Of a DNA stretch of 64,000 nt, positions 33,901-45,629 are shown one piece after another. Made by a program: the position numbers and the translations under genes. Below the pieces are notes generated by a model, which was given only the letters and a program-made list of their open reading frames with translations, did no database searches and was not told the DNA's origin. Source of the stretch: Exophiala sp. HKRS030 (lineage: Eukaryota > Ascomycota > Eurotiomycetes > Chaetothyriales > Herpotrichiellaceae); the NCBI GenBank assembly GCA_023897205.1, contig JAHWDD010000008.1, positions 1,612,001-1,676,000 of the forward strand. Reading direction: 5' to 3'. Numbering within the stretch: position 1 is the first letter of the stretch; each line of letters begins with the position of its first letter.

Positions 33901-35077
33901 AGAAGACAAAGCTGCTGAAAAGAATTAGTAATGCCTCGTCGAGATCTCATCCTGGCCATCTGGCAGAGTCAGGGATATTGTTGGCAGTAAGGGTCTCAAA
34001 TCAATGGATCTCATGGAGTTACCTAGCAACCTCCACGAAAGTGTGAAGGGATCTTGTCTGCCACACCAGCATCTTTTATCTTCATCACCTTTACCGTCAT
34101 CAAGATTGGCGGCGTCTTGCTTGAAACCCTCTGGCGTGACCTCGTCTTGATTGTGATATTCCCAAGACATGTTCGCTCATTGTGGCCTGACAGTTGAGGT
34201 CTTGTGTGACCCGTCTTCGGATCATCTTATTTCGAGTCTTCCTTCTCCATACCTTTTCGCTTGAAGCTGTCAAGCTTGGGACCTTATTGCTTGGCCTCTT
34301 CTGCTGCTGAATTTCTAGTAAGTCGTAGTTCCCTACCAAATACATTATACTCTCGTATGACATCGTCCTACCTTTAGAAGCTTCGGTCTCCCTTTGGGCT
34401 AAGATACCTACCTAAATTAGCAATTGCGTATTCTGGAGTATTGAAAATTGCAGATGTACTACTTTGTTTTGCAGCCGTCTGGTTTACCTTGACGGTCCTA
34501 GAGCGTCGTCAGTTGAATTGATCTTAACACTCAAGTGCTGGAGTTTGGTTTCGACAACGTTTGGTTGAGACCTGTACCGGTCGACCAATGATCCACGAGA
34601 AGCACTTATTCTTTAGCAACTGATGCTCCTTGGATGTATCTGTACCGTGAACGATGCAAGCGTTACGAGTGCACGGGCTACCACCACTCACTCATTGTAT
34701 TTATCGTTTGATCCTGGAGTTCTTTACCCTTAACAATAGGTATCTGCATTCATTGATAAGAGGGAATGATGTTAGAACAATGAGTACCGAGAGAAGGATG
34801 AACTCGCCGTACGCCCTCAGCCCACTGGACTGCAACTACAGTAGAGTAACTGTGCCGAAGGTCGTCATAGTCTTACCTAAGCAACTTGCCACTTTTACAG
34901 GGTTTACCAGGGGAGTGGATCAAAGTGGAAACATCTCTTATGATTGGTTCATTCTCAGAGTTAGTGGATTAGTCGCTCTGGAAATCTTGGCGCCCTTAAG
35001 TGCACACGAAACTTCTCAATTTTGCTATCTCAGAGATTTTCTTAGTATACCACAGCTTCAATCGACCACAAACAGCC

Positions 35078-36501
35078 ATGTAAGTCATCTAACATCACTA
35101 TAGACTTGATCTAACCGCTTTAGGAGCCACCGCAAGTTTGAAGCGCCTCGTCATGGTGAGTTTTCCGCGAAAATGGCGATTTTCTACGTTCAAAAATCGT
35201 CAAAAACGATTAAATTTGACATGAAGGCTGATGATTGAACAGGGTCTTTGGCCTACCTCCCCCGCAAACGGGCCGCTCGCCATCGAGGAAAGGTCAAGAG
35301 CTTCCCTAAGGATGATCCCAAAAAGCCCGTTCACTTGACCGCCGCCATGGGTTACAAAGCCGGCATGACCACCATCGTCCGCGACCTCGATCGACCAGGC
35401 GCAAAGATGCACAAGAAGGAGGTCGTTGAAGCCGTCACTGTTATTGAGACACCACCAGTATGTCGACGGCGAGGGCGAACAGACAAGGCGCATACTAATA
35501 CATTGGGCAGATGATCGTCGTCGGTCTCGTCGGTTACATCGAGACTCCCCGCGGTCTCCGATCGCTCACCACCGTTTGGGCCGAGCATCTCAGCGACGAA
35601 GTGCGACGCAGATTCTACAAGAACTGGTACCGATCGAAGAAGAAGGCCTTCACCAAGTACGCCAAACTACACTCCGAGAACAAGGGTTCCTCAATCACCC
35701 GTGAGCTCGAGCGCATGAAGAAGTACTGCACAGTCATCCGTGTCCTCGCGCACACCCAGATCCGCTCGACCCCCCTCAAGCAGAAGAAGGCACACTTGAT
35801 GGAGATCCAGGTCAACGGAGGAAGCATCGCAGACAAGATCGAGTTCGGTCACGGTCTGTTCGAGAAGCCAGTCGAGATCGACACCATCTTCGAGCAGGAC
35901 GAGATGATCGATGCCATCGCGGTCACCAAGGGTCACGGTTTCCAGGGCGTCACCAGCAGATGGGGTACCAAGAAGCTTCCCAGAAAGACACACAAGGGTC
36001 TCAGAAAGGTCGCCTGTATCGGTGCATGGCATCCTTCCCACGTCCAGTGGACCGTTGCTCGCGCCGGTCAGATGGGTTACCACCACCGTACCTCTGTCAA
36101 CCACAAGGTCTACCGTGTCGGAAAGGGCAAGGACGAGAAGAACGCTGCCACAGAATTTGACGTTGTCAACAAGCAGATCACACCGTACGTCTTAATTTTT
36201 CATCTCATTTTTTTGTGTGCGTCAAATACTAACATATTCATACAGAATGGGTGGTTTCGTCCACTACGGTGAGGTCAAGAACGATTTCGTCCTGCTCAAG
36301 GGTGCCGTCCCCGGTGTCAAGAAGCGAGTCATCACTCTCCGAAAGTCCATGTTCCCTCACACCTCCCGCAAGGCTCTCGAGAAGGTCGACCTCAAGTGGA
36401 TCGACACCTCGTCCAAATTCGGTCACGGTGCTTACCAGACTCCTCAGGAGAAGAGACAATTCTTGGGCACGCTCAAGAAGGATCTCGTTGCTTCTTCGTA
36501 A
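35078..36501 (+). CDS. RPL3: 60S ribosomal protein L3 (uL3)
   Basis: Exons 35078-35079, 35124-35155, 35243-35457, 35511-36184 and 36246-36501 give 392 residues, the usual length. The first two bases AT of the start codon are followed at once by the donor GTAAGT, and the acceptor CTTTAG supplies the G, giving ATG AGC CAC CGC and the expected [20 protein letters not shown]. Without this intron the conserved [11 protein letters not shown] has no start. Conserved blocks include [20 protein letters not shown], the tryptophan-finger region [40 protein letters not shown] and [21 protein letters not shown]3 is essential for peptidyl-transferase-centre structure and binds near the sarcin-ricin loop. 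Strong codon bias toward C-ending codons is visible in the coding part, as expected for high expression. Confidence 0.96.
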
Positions 36502-36849
36502 GCTGCCAGACTTGAGGGGCGCTCTCATAAGGAGCAAGCTCAGTGATGTTTTTCATGCTCGGTGCAGGTTTGAATGATTCAAAAAAAGAAATACCGCGTG
36601 CTCTGTTGCGATGTCATTTCTCAATACAGAGAATAGACTATGGTGCAATAGCAATGTCACAATGAAAATCAATTTCAATGACTAAACTCTCAAGTATCGA
36701 CGTCGATCGACGTCGTTGATTTTTATGACTGCTTTGCCAGCTTGAGAAAAAGCAGCGTAGCTGCCGTACCTAACCAAGATTTACCTACAGTGATGACATC
36801 GTATATTTTTTATAAGTCATCATACAACCTCCCATCGTACTCGTAAAGC
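36502..36849. other. Convergent 3' intergenic region RPL3 / Zn2Cys6 gene
   Basis: AT-rich 3' flanks of both genes; nothing else is seen. Confidence 0.4.
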
Positions 36850-38327
36850 CTACAGAACCAGAGCCTGTGCATCGAGACCTGTAAACATTTCAAACCATGA
36901 TCCGCCTTGTCTAGGTGACGCCCACAGGTCCTCCAGTGCCGATCGGATCGACTTGACAGCATTGAACTTGAGATTGCCATATACGACGTCCAACTTTCGT
37001 ACGATTGCCTGTTTATTCGTGTCGAGAAAAGCGTGCGCACCAGACACCAAGAGTGGGAAAAGCGCACAGTTCAAAGCCTTTGATTGCGACGGCATTCCCA
37101 TGATGCAGTCGAGGCAGGCTTGTGCATGCTGTTGAACAACGTAGTGATTCGCCGGCAATCCGCAGACGGCGCGGTAGAGATACAGGTTTGCGCTGTGCTG
37201 GAAAGCGCGCAACAAGGCCGAAGAGGGCACCATGTCCGGGTCAAGAGGTTTCTGGTCCTCCTCCTCCTCTTCTTCTTTGTGGTCCGTCAGCTCGACTGGA
37301 CTGATTGAAGCGTAGCCTGGCCGTAGATCGGCTTCGAACTCCTTGATGCGTTGGACGGAAAATTCCTGCTTGCCGAGTGACACGAGATCGTGATAACTCG
37401 CCAAATCGGACATCTTTTGAAATATCGATGCAAACGATTCCATGCCCGGAGGTGTCTTCTCCCACCACACTGCGTTCATGTCCATCATTTCCCAAGTCTT
37501 GGATGGGAACGAAGGTGGAGTGCCGTGTAGCAAAGAGTTCGTCAAATCTGTAGTGGCGAATTCGCTCAGTAGCACTGGAAAATGTTAGCGATATGGCGGA
37601 CAAAATCAAGGTCGTTGCGAGAGAAAAGCAAGGCACGATATGCAGACAGACAGAACTCACTTTTGATAGAGGTCTCTCCATCAGACATAATTGCTGAAAG
37701 ACCTCCCAAAGAATTGATTATCGCTCTTGCGCCGGCATGATGACTCAACGTCGAAGAATCAGGATGGTTGCATTCCACGAACCCGTCGGAAAAGTACATC
37801 AGCAGCACCGCGACGAGGACAGTTGATAGCGGCATGCCCTTGCTGTCTGCTGCATCTGCAAGTTGTTTTCGTACAGTGGTGATACAGTGGAGGCGCTTGT
37901 TGTAGACGTTCTCCTTGCTATTCCGTCCATCGAACAACACGCGATGCGAGTCGGCCATGACACACGTCGCCAGCAATACCGACCTGTCCGCCATGGCGAG
38001 CGCGATAGGGGGCGGGCATGGATGAGCCGATGTCGAGAACAATGGCCAGACTCGCGAGCGGAAATAGTCAATGGCGCGTCGTTCGTTGATGGCCAGGTTG
38101 TATCCGCTGCTGCCGGGCAATGAATGATGGTACAAGCAGAGTTGATTTCCTACGGGAGAGCCTTTCCTTGGCCGGGCATCCCATTTGATCAGGATTTTGT
38201 CATAGCTGCATTTCGTCCCGGCGACAATGCATTTGCTGCAGGCAGGCTTCTCAAGACTGCATTTCACTCTGCGTTGTTTACAGGACCAGCATGAGCCCTC
38301 GACTGTGCGTATCCTCTTTGGTGGCAT
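36850..38327 (-). CDS. Zn2Cys6 fungal transcription factor
   Basis: Exons 38327-37661 and 37574-36850 (GTGAGT donor, TTCCAG acceptor, 86-nt intron, phase 1) give 463 residues. The N-terminus MPPKRIRTVEGSCWSCKQRR continues into a canonical binuclear zinc cluster with spacing C-x2-C-x6-C-x6-C-x2-C-x6-C, residues ~13-41. The middle and C-terminal parts are helical and resemble fungal-specific transcription factor domain 2 (regulators with an N-terminal cluster and a ~350-residue domain), for example NERRAIDYFRSRVWPLFSTS and HHAGARAIINSLGG. An acidic run KEEEEEEDQ near residue 310 could serve activation. Target genes cannot be inferred, and no metabolic cluster adjoins it. It is divergent to the methyltransferase gene. 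Confidence 0.88.
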
Positions 38328-40079
38328 GAGTGGCGCCGACGGCTTTGGTCACATTGACCGGTTCGTAGTCGGAGTCACAGATGTGCTGCACATGTCAGCG
38401 ACAATTGGGAATGATAACTGCTGACAGTGTCATGAGGCTTGAGGCTACATGCGACCGAAGTTGTGGTAGGATGAGTACAAGGTCTACATAGAGGACGAAG
38501 TACAGAGAGTATGATAACCGAGAAAACTTGCCAAGCCGGTTGAGGGGAAATGGCCCTAGACTTAGCCATTTTAGGAATAGATTACTAGGTACAAAGAGGC
38601 GAGGATGTTGTGTCTTCCATAATCTCACAGCATTGATTACTGGGGAAACTCTCATAGTAGTAGGATCGGACTGGATGGATTACAATTCTGTCGATGTAAA
38701 TGTCATGGTCCTCAGTTACCTCGTTTATTCCGGCTCTCTTCTGTACTGTACTGTACTGTACCCGGTCGCGCCTAACTAGTCACTATGCCCATGATCTCGG
38801 AAGAGGTTGGATACTGGAAGGAGTGACTTTGCGGTTAGACCACGAGTCTCATTGCTGACAGAAATTCCAAAAACATAATATGTGAGGCATCATTGTACTT
38901 CTGAGAGAGGAATACCCTGTACTGATTGCGCCAAGACGTGTTGTGTGAATGCGACAGACTGAATCTTGCAAGGCCGTGTTTGACCGTATACTACGGTGAA
39001 ACACAGTGTTCATTCCCGTGGCTCAGGGTACGCTCAATCTTGCACGATCTTCTTACTCCTACTCATCACACCGCAACTATCTGCCTTTATTATCATATAG
39101 TAGAGCTGGAATGAAGAGGTCCTTCTTGCTTATGCTCGATTCCTTGTGTCTGACAGAGCAACATCACGTGGAACTTCTGCAGCTAGAGGTGTATCAGCGC
39201 AGTCGCCTTGCATTTCACCAGAGGATGATTGCGGCGCTACAGGCTGATATCCTTCACACAAACTCGCCAGACTGATGTTCTCAGAGAGCCGATCAAATTG
39301 ATCCTCAGGCTTCATCATTGGCCAGACTGTGCAGATTCCAAGTGATGCCATAAATAGTGGCCAAGTTGGTAGCGCTGGTGTAAGCGCCCGGCATTCGGCG
39401 CCATGGAGTGACGACCAACCATGCGACTTCTCACTCTTTCCCCCTCAGTTCTTCCACCAACCATTCCCTGTATCCTCCAACATCCTGTGAACACCTCTCG
39501 AGACTATCGAACGAGCATCGATGCCACCTCCCGGCTCTTCTCGACGGGTTGCAGCTGGACCGGCCCGATAATTGGCTCGAGATGTCTCTTCAGTTTCTCG
39601 GCTATGGCCATTGATGCATCCCATGCCTTTATCCACCGCCGTCTGGTCCAATTGTGGACAACTGACAACGTACCGATGCTCAATCCGTGAATGTGGTCGT
39701 GACATGGCTGTGCCGCTGAGCAATCTTCCCTCCAGGTTTCAACGGAGCGCCAATGTTGTCGTTCACGGCGCTTCCAAGGGGAGTCTTCTGTTCTACTCCT
39801 CATCTTCTTACCCGTCGATATTTCCCATGAACAAACACTCTTCCTGATTGACACCTCATCGTCGCTGGAGTTGCTGGTCGCTACCGGTTGTCTCTACTTT
39901 CGCTCCTTACCTTCGTCGTTTTTCTGCGTCCGACCGTTGATCGGCGACGCTCTAACAAGTTTTTTAATTACCATTACCACCTCGCTACACGCTATCGGGC
40001 TGGCCCTCGATGAACACTTGACGCTAACACCAGCTATCAAACCAAACTAATATCTTATGAAGGCTGGCCCTCCGAAAGC
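38328..40079. other. Divergent intergenic region Zn2Cys6 gene / methyltransferase gene
   Basis: No supported gene. A short (CTGTA)4 microsatellite lies at 38741-38760. Frames of ~70-115 codons overlap on both strands at 39400-39850 with no family signature; this part may be the 5' leader of the plus-strand gene. Confidence 0.45.
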
Positions 40080-43000
40080 ATGAGCGTTTTACCATCAACA
40101 ACTTACCAATCCCCGCCTCGGCTGGCCCGTGGACGACAGCTTAATACTATTGTCGAAGAAAAGGAAGATGGAAGTCAAGGGGTCAAAAGTGATAGCGAAG
40201 GAGATGGAAGTGATTCAACCGTCATCGGTCGTCCTGCGGCCTGGAACTCCCAGCTCTTCACTGTTGCTCCTCGGAAGAGCTCTCTCGCCACGACCACATA
40301 CGCCGCTTCCCCGGTCTCCTCCTGTGAACCATCTCCAGCCAGTAGCGCTAGCGATGGATTCCCACGCAACTCAGTAAGAACTTCTTACTCCGATAGCGAA
40401 GCTGGCACGGTATTCAGTGATGATTGTCCATCTCTTGCCAGCGACCCCACGACATTCGCCTCTGAATCTAGCAGGAGCAGTTGTGCGAGCAACAGGTCAA
40501 GTCGAAACAGATATCCCGCTTTGATCATTCCTCGCGATTCCTGGGGTACGGTGGACAGTAGTCCGATCAAAGAAATAGCCTATGGCATGTCACCGGCCAC
40601 GAAAATTCGCCTCTCGCCAACAACACTGTCAGCACTTCCAAGATCCGTGCCTGCCGCAAATGCACCACCTTCTTTGGGCGACAGCAATAGTACCGCATCC
40701 GAGTCGCCCTGCGTTCAAGGCACAAGCGCTCCGGTGACTCCTGACATGAAGCAGCTTGAAGTTGCACAAGGTTCGAACTGGGGTGGTGTCTCACCAAGTG
40801 CGGCACCTCCAGTCGAGGCACAGCATCTCGAGATTGCACTCGACGATGGCCACAGTGTAATCTTGTCGCCAGCAGAGGCCCACTCCAACCACTCGTTTTC
40901 CAATATACTCTCTCCTACAGCGACAACAGCCTGGACTGACATGGTGGTCAGCTTCCCTCAAGTGCCTGGTGCCACGCCACAGGACATGTCACCCTTGATG
41001 CCCACCATTGATGAGTTGAAGACATTCGAGGAAGTCAAACCACGATCCAACGGGTCGGACCCGGGTGTCCGTCTGCCTCCGGATGCTCTGCAGATTCTTC
41101 GGCGTTTGGCGGGTGACAGGAGCGTGGACAACCTCTCAACCTCGTCAGGTTCAGGCTCGGGCTCGGGCTCGTCAAAGAGGACCGGGAGACGTCAGGAAAT
41201 GCGTGAGCTGTTGGACCCTCACCTTATAAACAGACCACGCAGCGCGGATGGGGAGACTCCGATATCCGACTACAGCTTTACGCAACTCAGTATCCCGTCT
41301 CCTGGAGGATTTTTCTCGTCCTTGCAGAGTGGATCTCGTCATACTTGGTACCTAAATAGGTCCAGAGGTCCAAGTATGCCAAATACTGCCACCGCCGAAA
41401 CGTTCTACAATCGACCTTGGGAAAATACAAGCTCAAGTAACGTGGTAGAAACTGTTCTCGCTGTCGATGACACGAACTTGACCGAAGGTCCACCCACCGC
41501 ACGACAGGCACTTTTTGATCTTGATACTAGCACTAGACAAAAAGCAAAAAGTCAACAGACTGAAGACGACGATCTCTACGGTCCTGGCGATGATACCAAA
41601 CCACCATCACCAGTCCCAAGGAAGGTCAGCTTCGAGTATGACGAGAAATACTTTGACGAGCTCAAACACAATGCAAGCCGTAACCTAGACCTTACGGGTT
41701 CATGGCTTGCTGCTCAAACCGGGTATTTATCCGCAATACTCGATTCAGACCCAAATGTCAATCAGGACGAGAAGGAGGTTGACGAACAAGATAAGGCCAA
41801 GACTGACCTCGCGGCGACGACACGTCGTCGTACAGTAATGTTCTCGGACGATGTCAACACCGAAACAGCTGTGGTTGCTAAGAAACAAGCAGAACTAGAC
41901 ACGAAGGAAGTAGTGTTTTTGAACGCTTTCCGCTACATGCTCAGCAATCGCAAACGACGTGATGCGTTCATTCATGCCAGTTCGCGGCTCGAAGCGATAC
42001 AAGCGTTCCGTGTGGCTTTGCCAGAGCAACACGTCACGAATTTGTTGGGCCAACATATTCTCCTGGAGCACAAAAGACCAAAGTATGCGGGACCGTTCAG
42101 CCAGAACCCTCGAGCTACAGGCATATTTGAGCAGACGTCTGAGCAGATGGCCTTCAAATTTGCCGAGCGCGAACAACTTGCCCTTGCATCCATTGAACCA
42201 TCCAATTGGCAGATTGATGCCTTGAGGACCATGTACGGCGGACGTCTCCTGGCCTCTGAAGCGGCATGTCAACGACTCAGGATGAAGTCTACCATCCCAC
42301 TTGATGATCCCATGTGCGTCGGCAGTAGGCGGATTCGCATTCTCGACATTGGTGGTACATCGTGTGCATCTTGGGCATGGAATGCGGCGCTTCAATGGCC
42401 AAATGTCAAGATCTACACAGTCATCACCAAGGAGCAATCTCAAGCGCAGAGACCACCAGGAAAACCAAAACCTGAAGCACCCAAGAACCACCGGACTGTT
42501 TCGGTACCCCATCTTTGGCAGTTACCTTTCCGCAGTGGTCATTTTGATGTGATCTCGGCAAGATCACTCCACGTTCTGCTGAAACATAACCCCGTGCCAG
42601 GCGTCCCTGAGATTGACGAATGGGATCTGGCACTGCGCGAATGTCACCGAGTGTTGAAGCCAGGCGGGTTTATTGACTACATGATCATGGACTCGACAAT
42701 CGCTCACGCCGGACCTCGAGGTGATGCCATGTCTGTCGAATTTGGCTTCGAATTGCACCGCCGAGGGTATGAGCGTGAAGCGGCCCGAAGTTGGTTACGC
42801 CGACTGAAAAAGGAAGGCTTCACAGGAGTCAAGAGGGCGTGGGTGTTTATGCCCATGGGACGGAAACCTCCGAAAGAAGTCGAAGAGAGTGCCCACGGTT
42901 ACATGGGCGGATGGCACTCGTGGCGTCAAGGGGCCAAACCTTTTGTTCCGGCACCGCGACCGATCAGCGAGGTCTCAACCATCAGCAAGATCGTCAAGCA

Positions 43001-43358
43001 GTACATGGACGTGGAAGCCGTCCAAGGACCGGTCGGGAGTACAGAAGACGTGGCGGACTTGACTGGACTGCTCGGTGCCAGGATGTGGGAAGAGTGGCTG
43101 GTCAAGGTCCGAGCCGAGTCTGGCAGGGAACAGGCACGTTGGCTCGAGGGTGTCGACGAGATGATCGAAGAAGGTAAGGAACTTGGGTCAGGTTGGAAAG
43201 TCCTGATCGGTTGGGCGAGGAAGCCGAAGCCTCCAAAGGGGAAGGGGAAGGCCGAACGTGCCGAGATCACGGTGGCGGTGGAGGATCTAGAAGAATTGAG
43301 TCCAACTTCTGAAGAGTGCACAGAGATGGGGATGATTCCAATGTTCATTCAAGAGTGA
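40080..43358 (+). CDS. Large protein with C-terminal SAM-dependent methyltransferase domain
   Basis: A single open frame of 1092 residues. The first ~600 residues are disordered, S/T/P-rich, with several SSS/SGS runs (SGSGSGSGSSKRTGRRQEMR) and no recognised domain. Residues ~600-740 are helical. A class I methyltransferase-like fold follows from about residue 745: the SAM-binding strand RIRILDIGGTSCASWAW, the post-motif HFDVISARSLHVLL, and ECHRVLKPGGFIDYMIMDST, where LKPGG is the typical methyltransferase post-II motif. The glycine-rich loop DIGGTSCAS is a variant of the usual DxGxGxG. The region after ~930 (GYMGGWHSWRQGAKPF onward) is conserved-looking and probably part of a fungal-specific C-terminus. 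Related large fungal proteins are uncharacterised; the substrate is unknown and loss of activity through the variant loop cannot be excluded. Confidence 0.82.
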   Translation: MSVLPSTTYQSPPRLARGRQLNTIVEEKEDGSQGVKSDSEGDGSDSTVIGRPAAWNSQLFTVAPRKSSLATTTYAASPVSSCEPSPASSASDGFPRNSVRTSYSDSEAGTVFSDDCPSLASDPTTFASESSRSSCASNRSSRNRYPALIIPRDSWGTVDSSPIKEIAYGMSPATKIRLSPTTLSALPRSVPAANAPPSLGDSNSTASESPCVQGTSAPVTPDMKQLEVAQGSNWGGVSPSAAPPVEAQHLEIALDDGHSVILSPAEAHSNHSFSNILSPTATTAWTDMVVSFPQVPGATPQDMSPLMPTIDELKTFEEVKPRSNGSDPGVRLPPDALQILRRLAGDRSVDNLSTSSGSGSGSGSSKRTGRRQEMRELLDPHLINRPRSADGETPISDYSFTQLSIPSPGGFFSSLQSGSRHTWYLNRSRGPSMPNTATAETFYNRPWENTSSSNVVETVLAVDDTNLTEGPPTARQALFDLDTSTRQKAKSQQTEDDDLYGPGDDTKPPSPVPRKVSFEYDEKYFDELKHNASRNLDLTGSWLAAQTGYLSAILDSDPNVNQDEKEVDEQDKAKTDLAATTRRRTVMFSDDVNTETAVVAKKQAELDTKEVVFLNAFRYMLSNRKRRDAFIHASSRLEAIQAFRVALPEQHVTNLLGQHILLEHKRPKYAGPFSQNPRATGIFEQTSEQMAFKFAEREQLALASIEPSNWQIDALRTMYGGRLLASEAACQRLRMKSTIPLDDPMCVGSRRIRILDIGGTSCASWAWNAALQWPNVKIYTVITKEQSQAQRPPGKPKPEAPKNHRTVSVPHLWQLPFRSGHFDVISARSLHVLLKHNPVPGVPEIDEWDLALRECHRVLKPGGFIDYMIMDSTIAHAGPRGDAMSVEFGFELHRRGYEREAARSWLRRLKKEGFTGVKRAWVFMPMGRKPPKEVEESAHGYMGGWHSWRQGAKPFVPAPRPISEVSTISKIVKQYMDVEAVQGPVGSTEDVADLTGLLGARMWEEWLVKVRAESGREQARWLEGVDEMIEEGKELGSGWKVLIGWARKPKPPKGKGKAERAEITVAVEDLEELSPTSEECTEMGMIPMFIQE

Positions 43359-44787
43359 TGATGTGATACGAATCTTGATTACGAGGTCTGTTGTTGTTGT
43401 TGTTGTTGTTGTTGTTGTAGCAGCATGGCGAAACGGGAGTTTATTCAGACTTGGACTGGATGAGTGGGTGGGTAGGTACGGAGTACATGGGTCGGTTTTG
43501 GGAACCGGTAATGGATGAAACACATTGTAGATGGGGGACATACATTCACTTTTTTTCCTTTTTGGTTATTTTCCTTTTTAATCTTTGTTGATCAGTCAGT
43601 ACATAGGTAGGATCTGGAGTCAGTGGTGATGGTGCAAGACAGACAGAAATAACAGTATGTAGGTAGTTCAGTGTTTTGGCATGACAATGGCGTTTTCGAG
43701 TAGTTTTGGTATGGAGTCAAGTACCTGTGGGTGGTACCATGGTTTTTACCTGTATTACCTCGTTCTCGTACCTACCTTAAGTGCCTGCAGGGTCCTATAA
43801 AAGTGTTAAATACTTTCAAGGTGGGTGCTTAATTCCAATGCGCAATGTCAACCGATCCTCCCCCAATGAACGACTCTGGGGGATCAAATTGAGCCTACCA
43901 GGACTCGAAGTAAGTTGGGGTGCTTTTGCTTGATGAATTTGGAACGGGAAATTCCCTTTCAAATCCGTTTACAAGTGACGAAGTCGTCACAGTTGTGAGA
44001 GAGATTGTTGTTTCGGACCTCAACAGTTCAGGCCATGGGTGACAAGATGTACTCGTGCGCGCATAATTTCCCAGTTGCAGGGAAAACGAGAAGGTCAGTT
44101 GGTACCAAGGGAGACGTTGAGGGTCGTTAATACTTTCTCTCTCGGATATCCAAATTCTGATGTATTTTTTTTGGTTTCCCCACGCCCGACTAGTACGAGT
44201 ACGAGTACATACGGGTACGGGGAGTATTTGGGCTCCATCCCCCATGTCATGCCTAATTTACGGGCTACTGGCAGTCCGGTACAGGCACACCGAGCCACCG
44301 ACAGTACCCCTCCAAGCACATGTTCTGGAGATGCTAGATCGTCACGTCAGTGGTCCCGCTCCTTTTTGTTCTCTTCTCAGCCCCATATCAAATCTGGAAA
44401 ACGGCTCCCCCCGGTATCTATGGCTTTCATGCACCTTTCTCGCGTAAACATTTCAATGATGAATACGTAGCGCCGAGGGACAACTCTACCTAGGTTTTGG
44501 GAAGATGAAATAGACACACAAAAAGTTACCTTTTGATCCTGTTCACCATTTCGAACTCTCTTATCCCAGCCAATATCTGAATCAACCTTGCGGTGTCGAC
44601 GGACTCTTCTCCTTGCGAAACGCACGAGCACCACCCTATACATACGTCAAACCTCAGCCGACTCTGCCGCTTCCCAGCATCTCCCTGCCTTCGATTGAGG
44701 TCCGCGGCCGACAAGGGCGGAGGTGCAAGACTCGAACAACTCTGAAGAGTGGAGAGCTGCTCAAGAGGAAAGAAGAAAAAAAAAGCC
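43359..44787. other. Intergenic region with (TTG)9 microsatellite
   Basis: Lies between two plus-strand genes. (TTG)9 occupies 43391-43417 shortly after the methyltransferase stop, and a perfect GTACGGAGTAC is at 43476-43486. The DNA around 43540-43860 is AT-rich. No supported gene. Confidence 0.5.
43391..43417. repeat. (TTG)9 microsatellite
   Basis: Nine uninterrupted TTG triplets, 13 bases after the preceding gene's likely 3' leader begins, so probably transcribed in its 3' UTR. Length is likely variable between strains. Confidence 0.9.
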
Positions 44788-45629
44788 ATGACCACACCAC
44801 GATGCTTCATCGTTCGACACGGCGAGACTGAATGGTCATTATCCGGTAAACATACCGGAACGACTGACATCCCATTGACGAAAAACGGGGAGAAACGAGT
44901 CCGAGCTACTGGTAGAGCTTTGGTGGGAGATGATAGATTGATTGTTCCTAGACAATTGGTACACATGTATGTCTTTTGTTCTCCAACCCTTTCCTTCCCC
45001 ACGACACATCACTGACAATCTTCTTCAGCTACGTCTCACCACGTCATCGCGCTCAAAGGACACTCGAATTACTCGACCTGGGTTGTCACGATCCTTATCC
45101 ATGGCAAACAACAACAACAACAACCTCTGAGAAGTCTTCCGGTTCCGACCTTCACACGTCCTCTTCACAAAACAAGACCGACGCCCGTGTGACAATCGAC
45201 CCAAGAATCGCCGAATGGGATTACGGAGAGTACGAAGGTGTAACGTCCCCTGAAATCCGAAAGATACGGGCGGAAAAGGGTCTGGGAAGTTGGGACATTT
45301 GGAGAGATGGTTGCCCGGGTGGTGAGAGTCCCGAGGATATCATACGTCGAGTGGACGGTTTGATCGCCGAGATTCGTTCAAAGTACCACTCCCCGGTGAT
45401 CGGGAAACCAAAGGACCAGAATCTGACGGGGGACGTCATGGTCGTGGGACACGGTCACATCCTACGCGCTTTCGCCATCCGGTGGATAGGTAGACCACTC
45501 ACGGAAACCAGTCTGATCATGGAAGCAGGAGGGGTGGGGACTCTGAGTTACGAACATCACAGCATCGACGAACCGGCCATCTTGTTGGGCGGTGGCTTTG
45601 TCGTGGGGGAAGAACCGAAAGACAAGTAA
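44788..45629 (+). CDS. SHB17: Histidine phosphatase, SHB17-like sedoheptulose-1,7-bisphosphatase
   Basis: Exons 44788-44966 and 45029-45629 (phase-2 intron) give 259 residues. The N-terminus [20 protein letters not shown] carries the RHG catalytic histidine motif of the phosphoglycerate-mutase superfamily. [48 protein letters not shown], the second histidine motif [17 protein letters not shown], and [20 protein letters not shown] together match yeast Shb17 very closely, so hydrolysis of sedoheptulose-1,7-bisphosphate in riboneogenesis is the best functional guess. Between the two halves lies a ~30-residue low-complexity insert beginning with six threonines, encoded by an ACA/CAA microsatellite and absent from the yeast protein; it falls between the substrate-loop elements and is probably a surface loop. 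Confidence 0.88.

Larger units (their letters stand above)
28123..35077. other. 7-kb gene-poor region with repeats
   Basis: No complete gene is recognised. It contains arm B of the inverted duplication (28809-28936), an AT-rich repeat-like stretch at about 29690-30360 with a small hairpin (30196-30244), two tandem ~188-bp units (30611-30999) and a TACGGAGTA motif at 28306-28314. An open frame of ~146 codons on the minus strand near 32140-32580 encodes an acidic E-run and has no family match by eye. The bases just before 35078 hold the RPL3 promoter. Confidence 0.5.

Noticed and set aside
41895..42512. 205-codon minus-strand frame opposite the methyltransferase region
   Set aside because: Antisense to a conserved domain; shadow.
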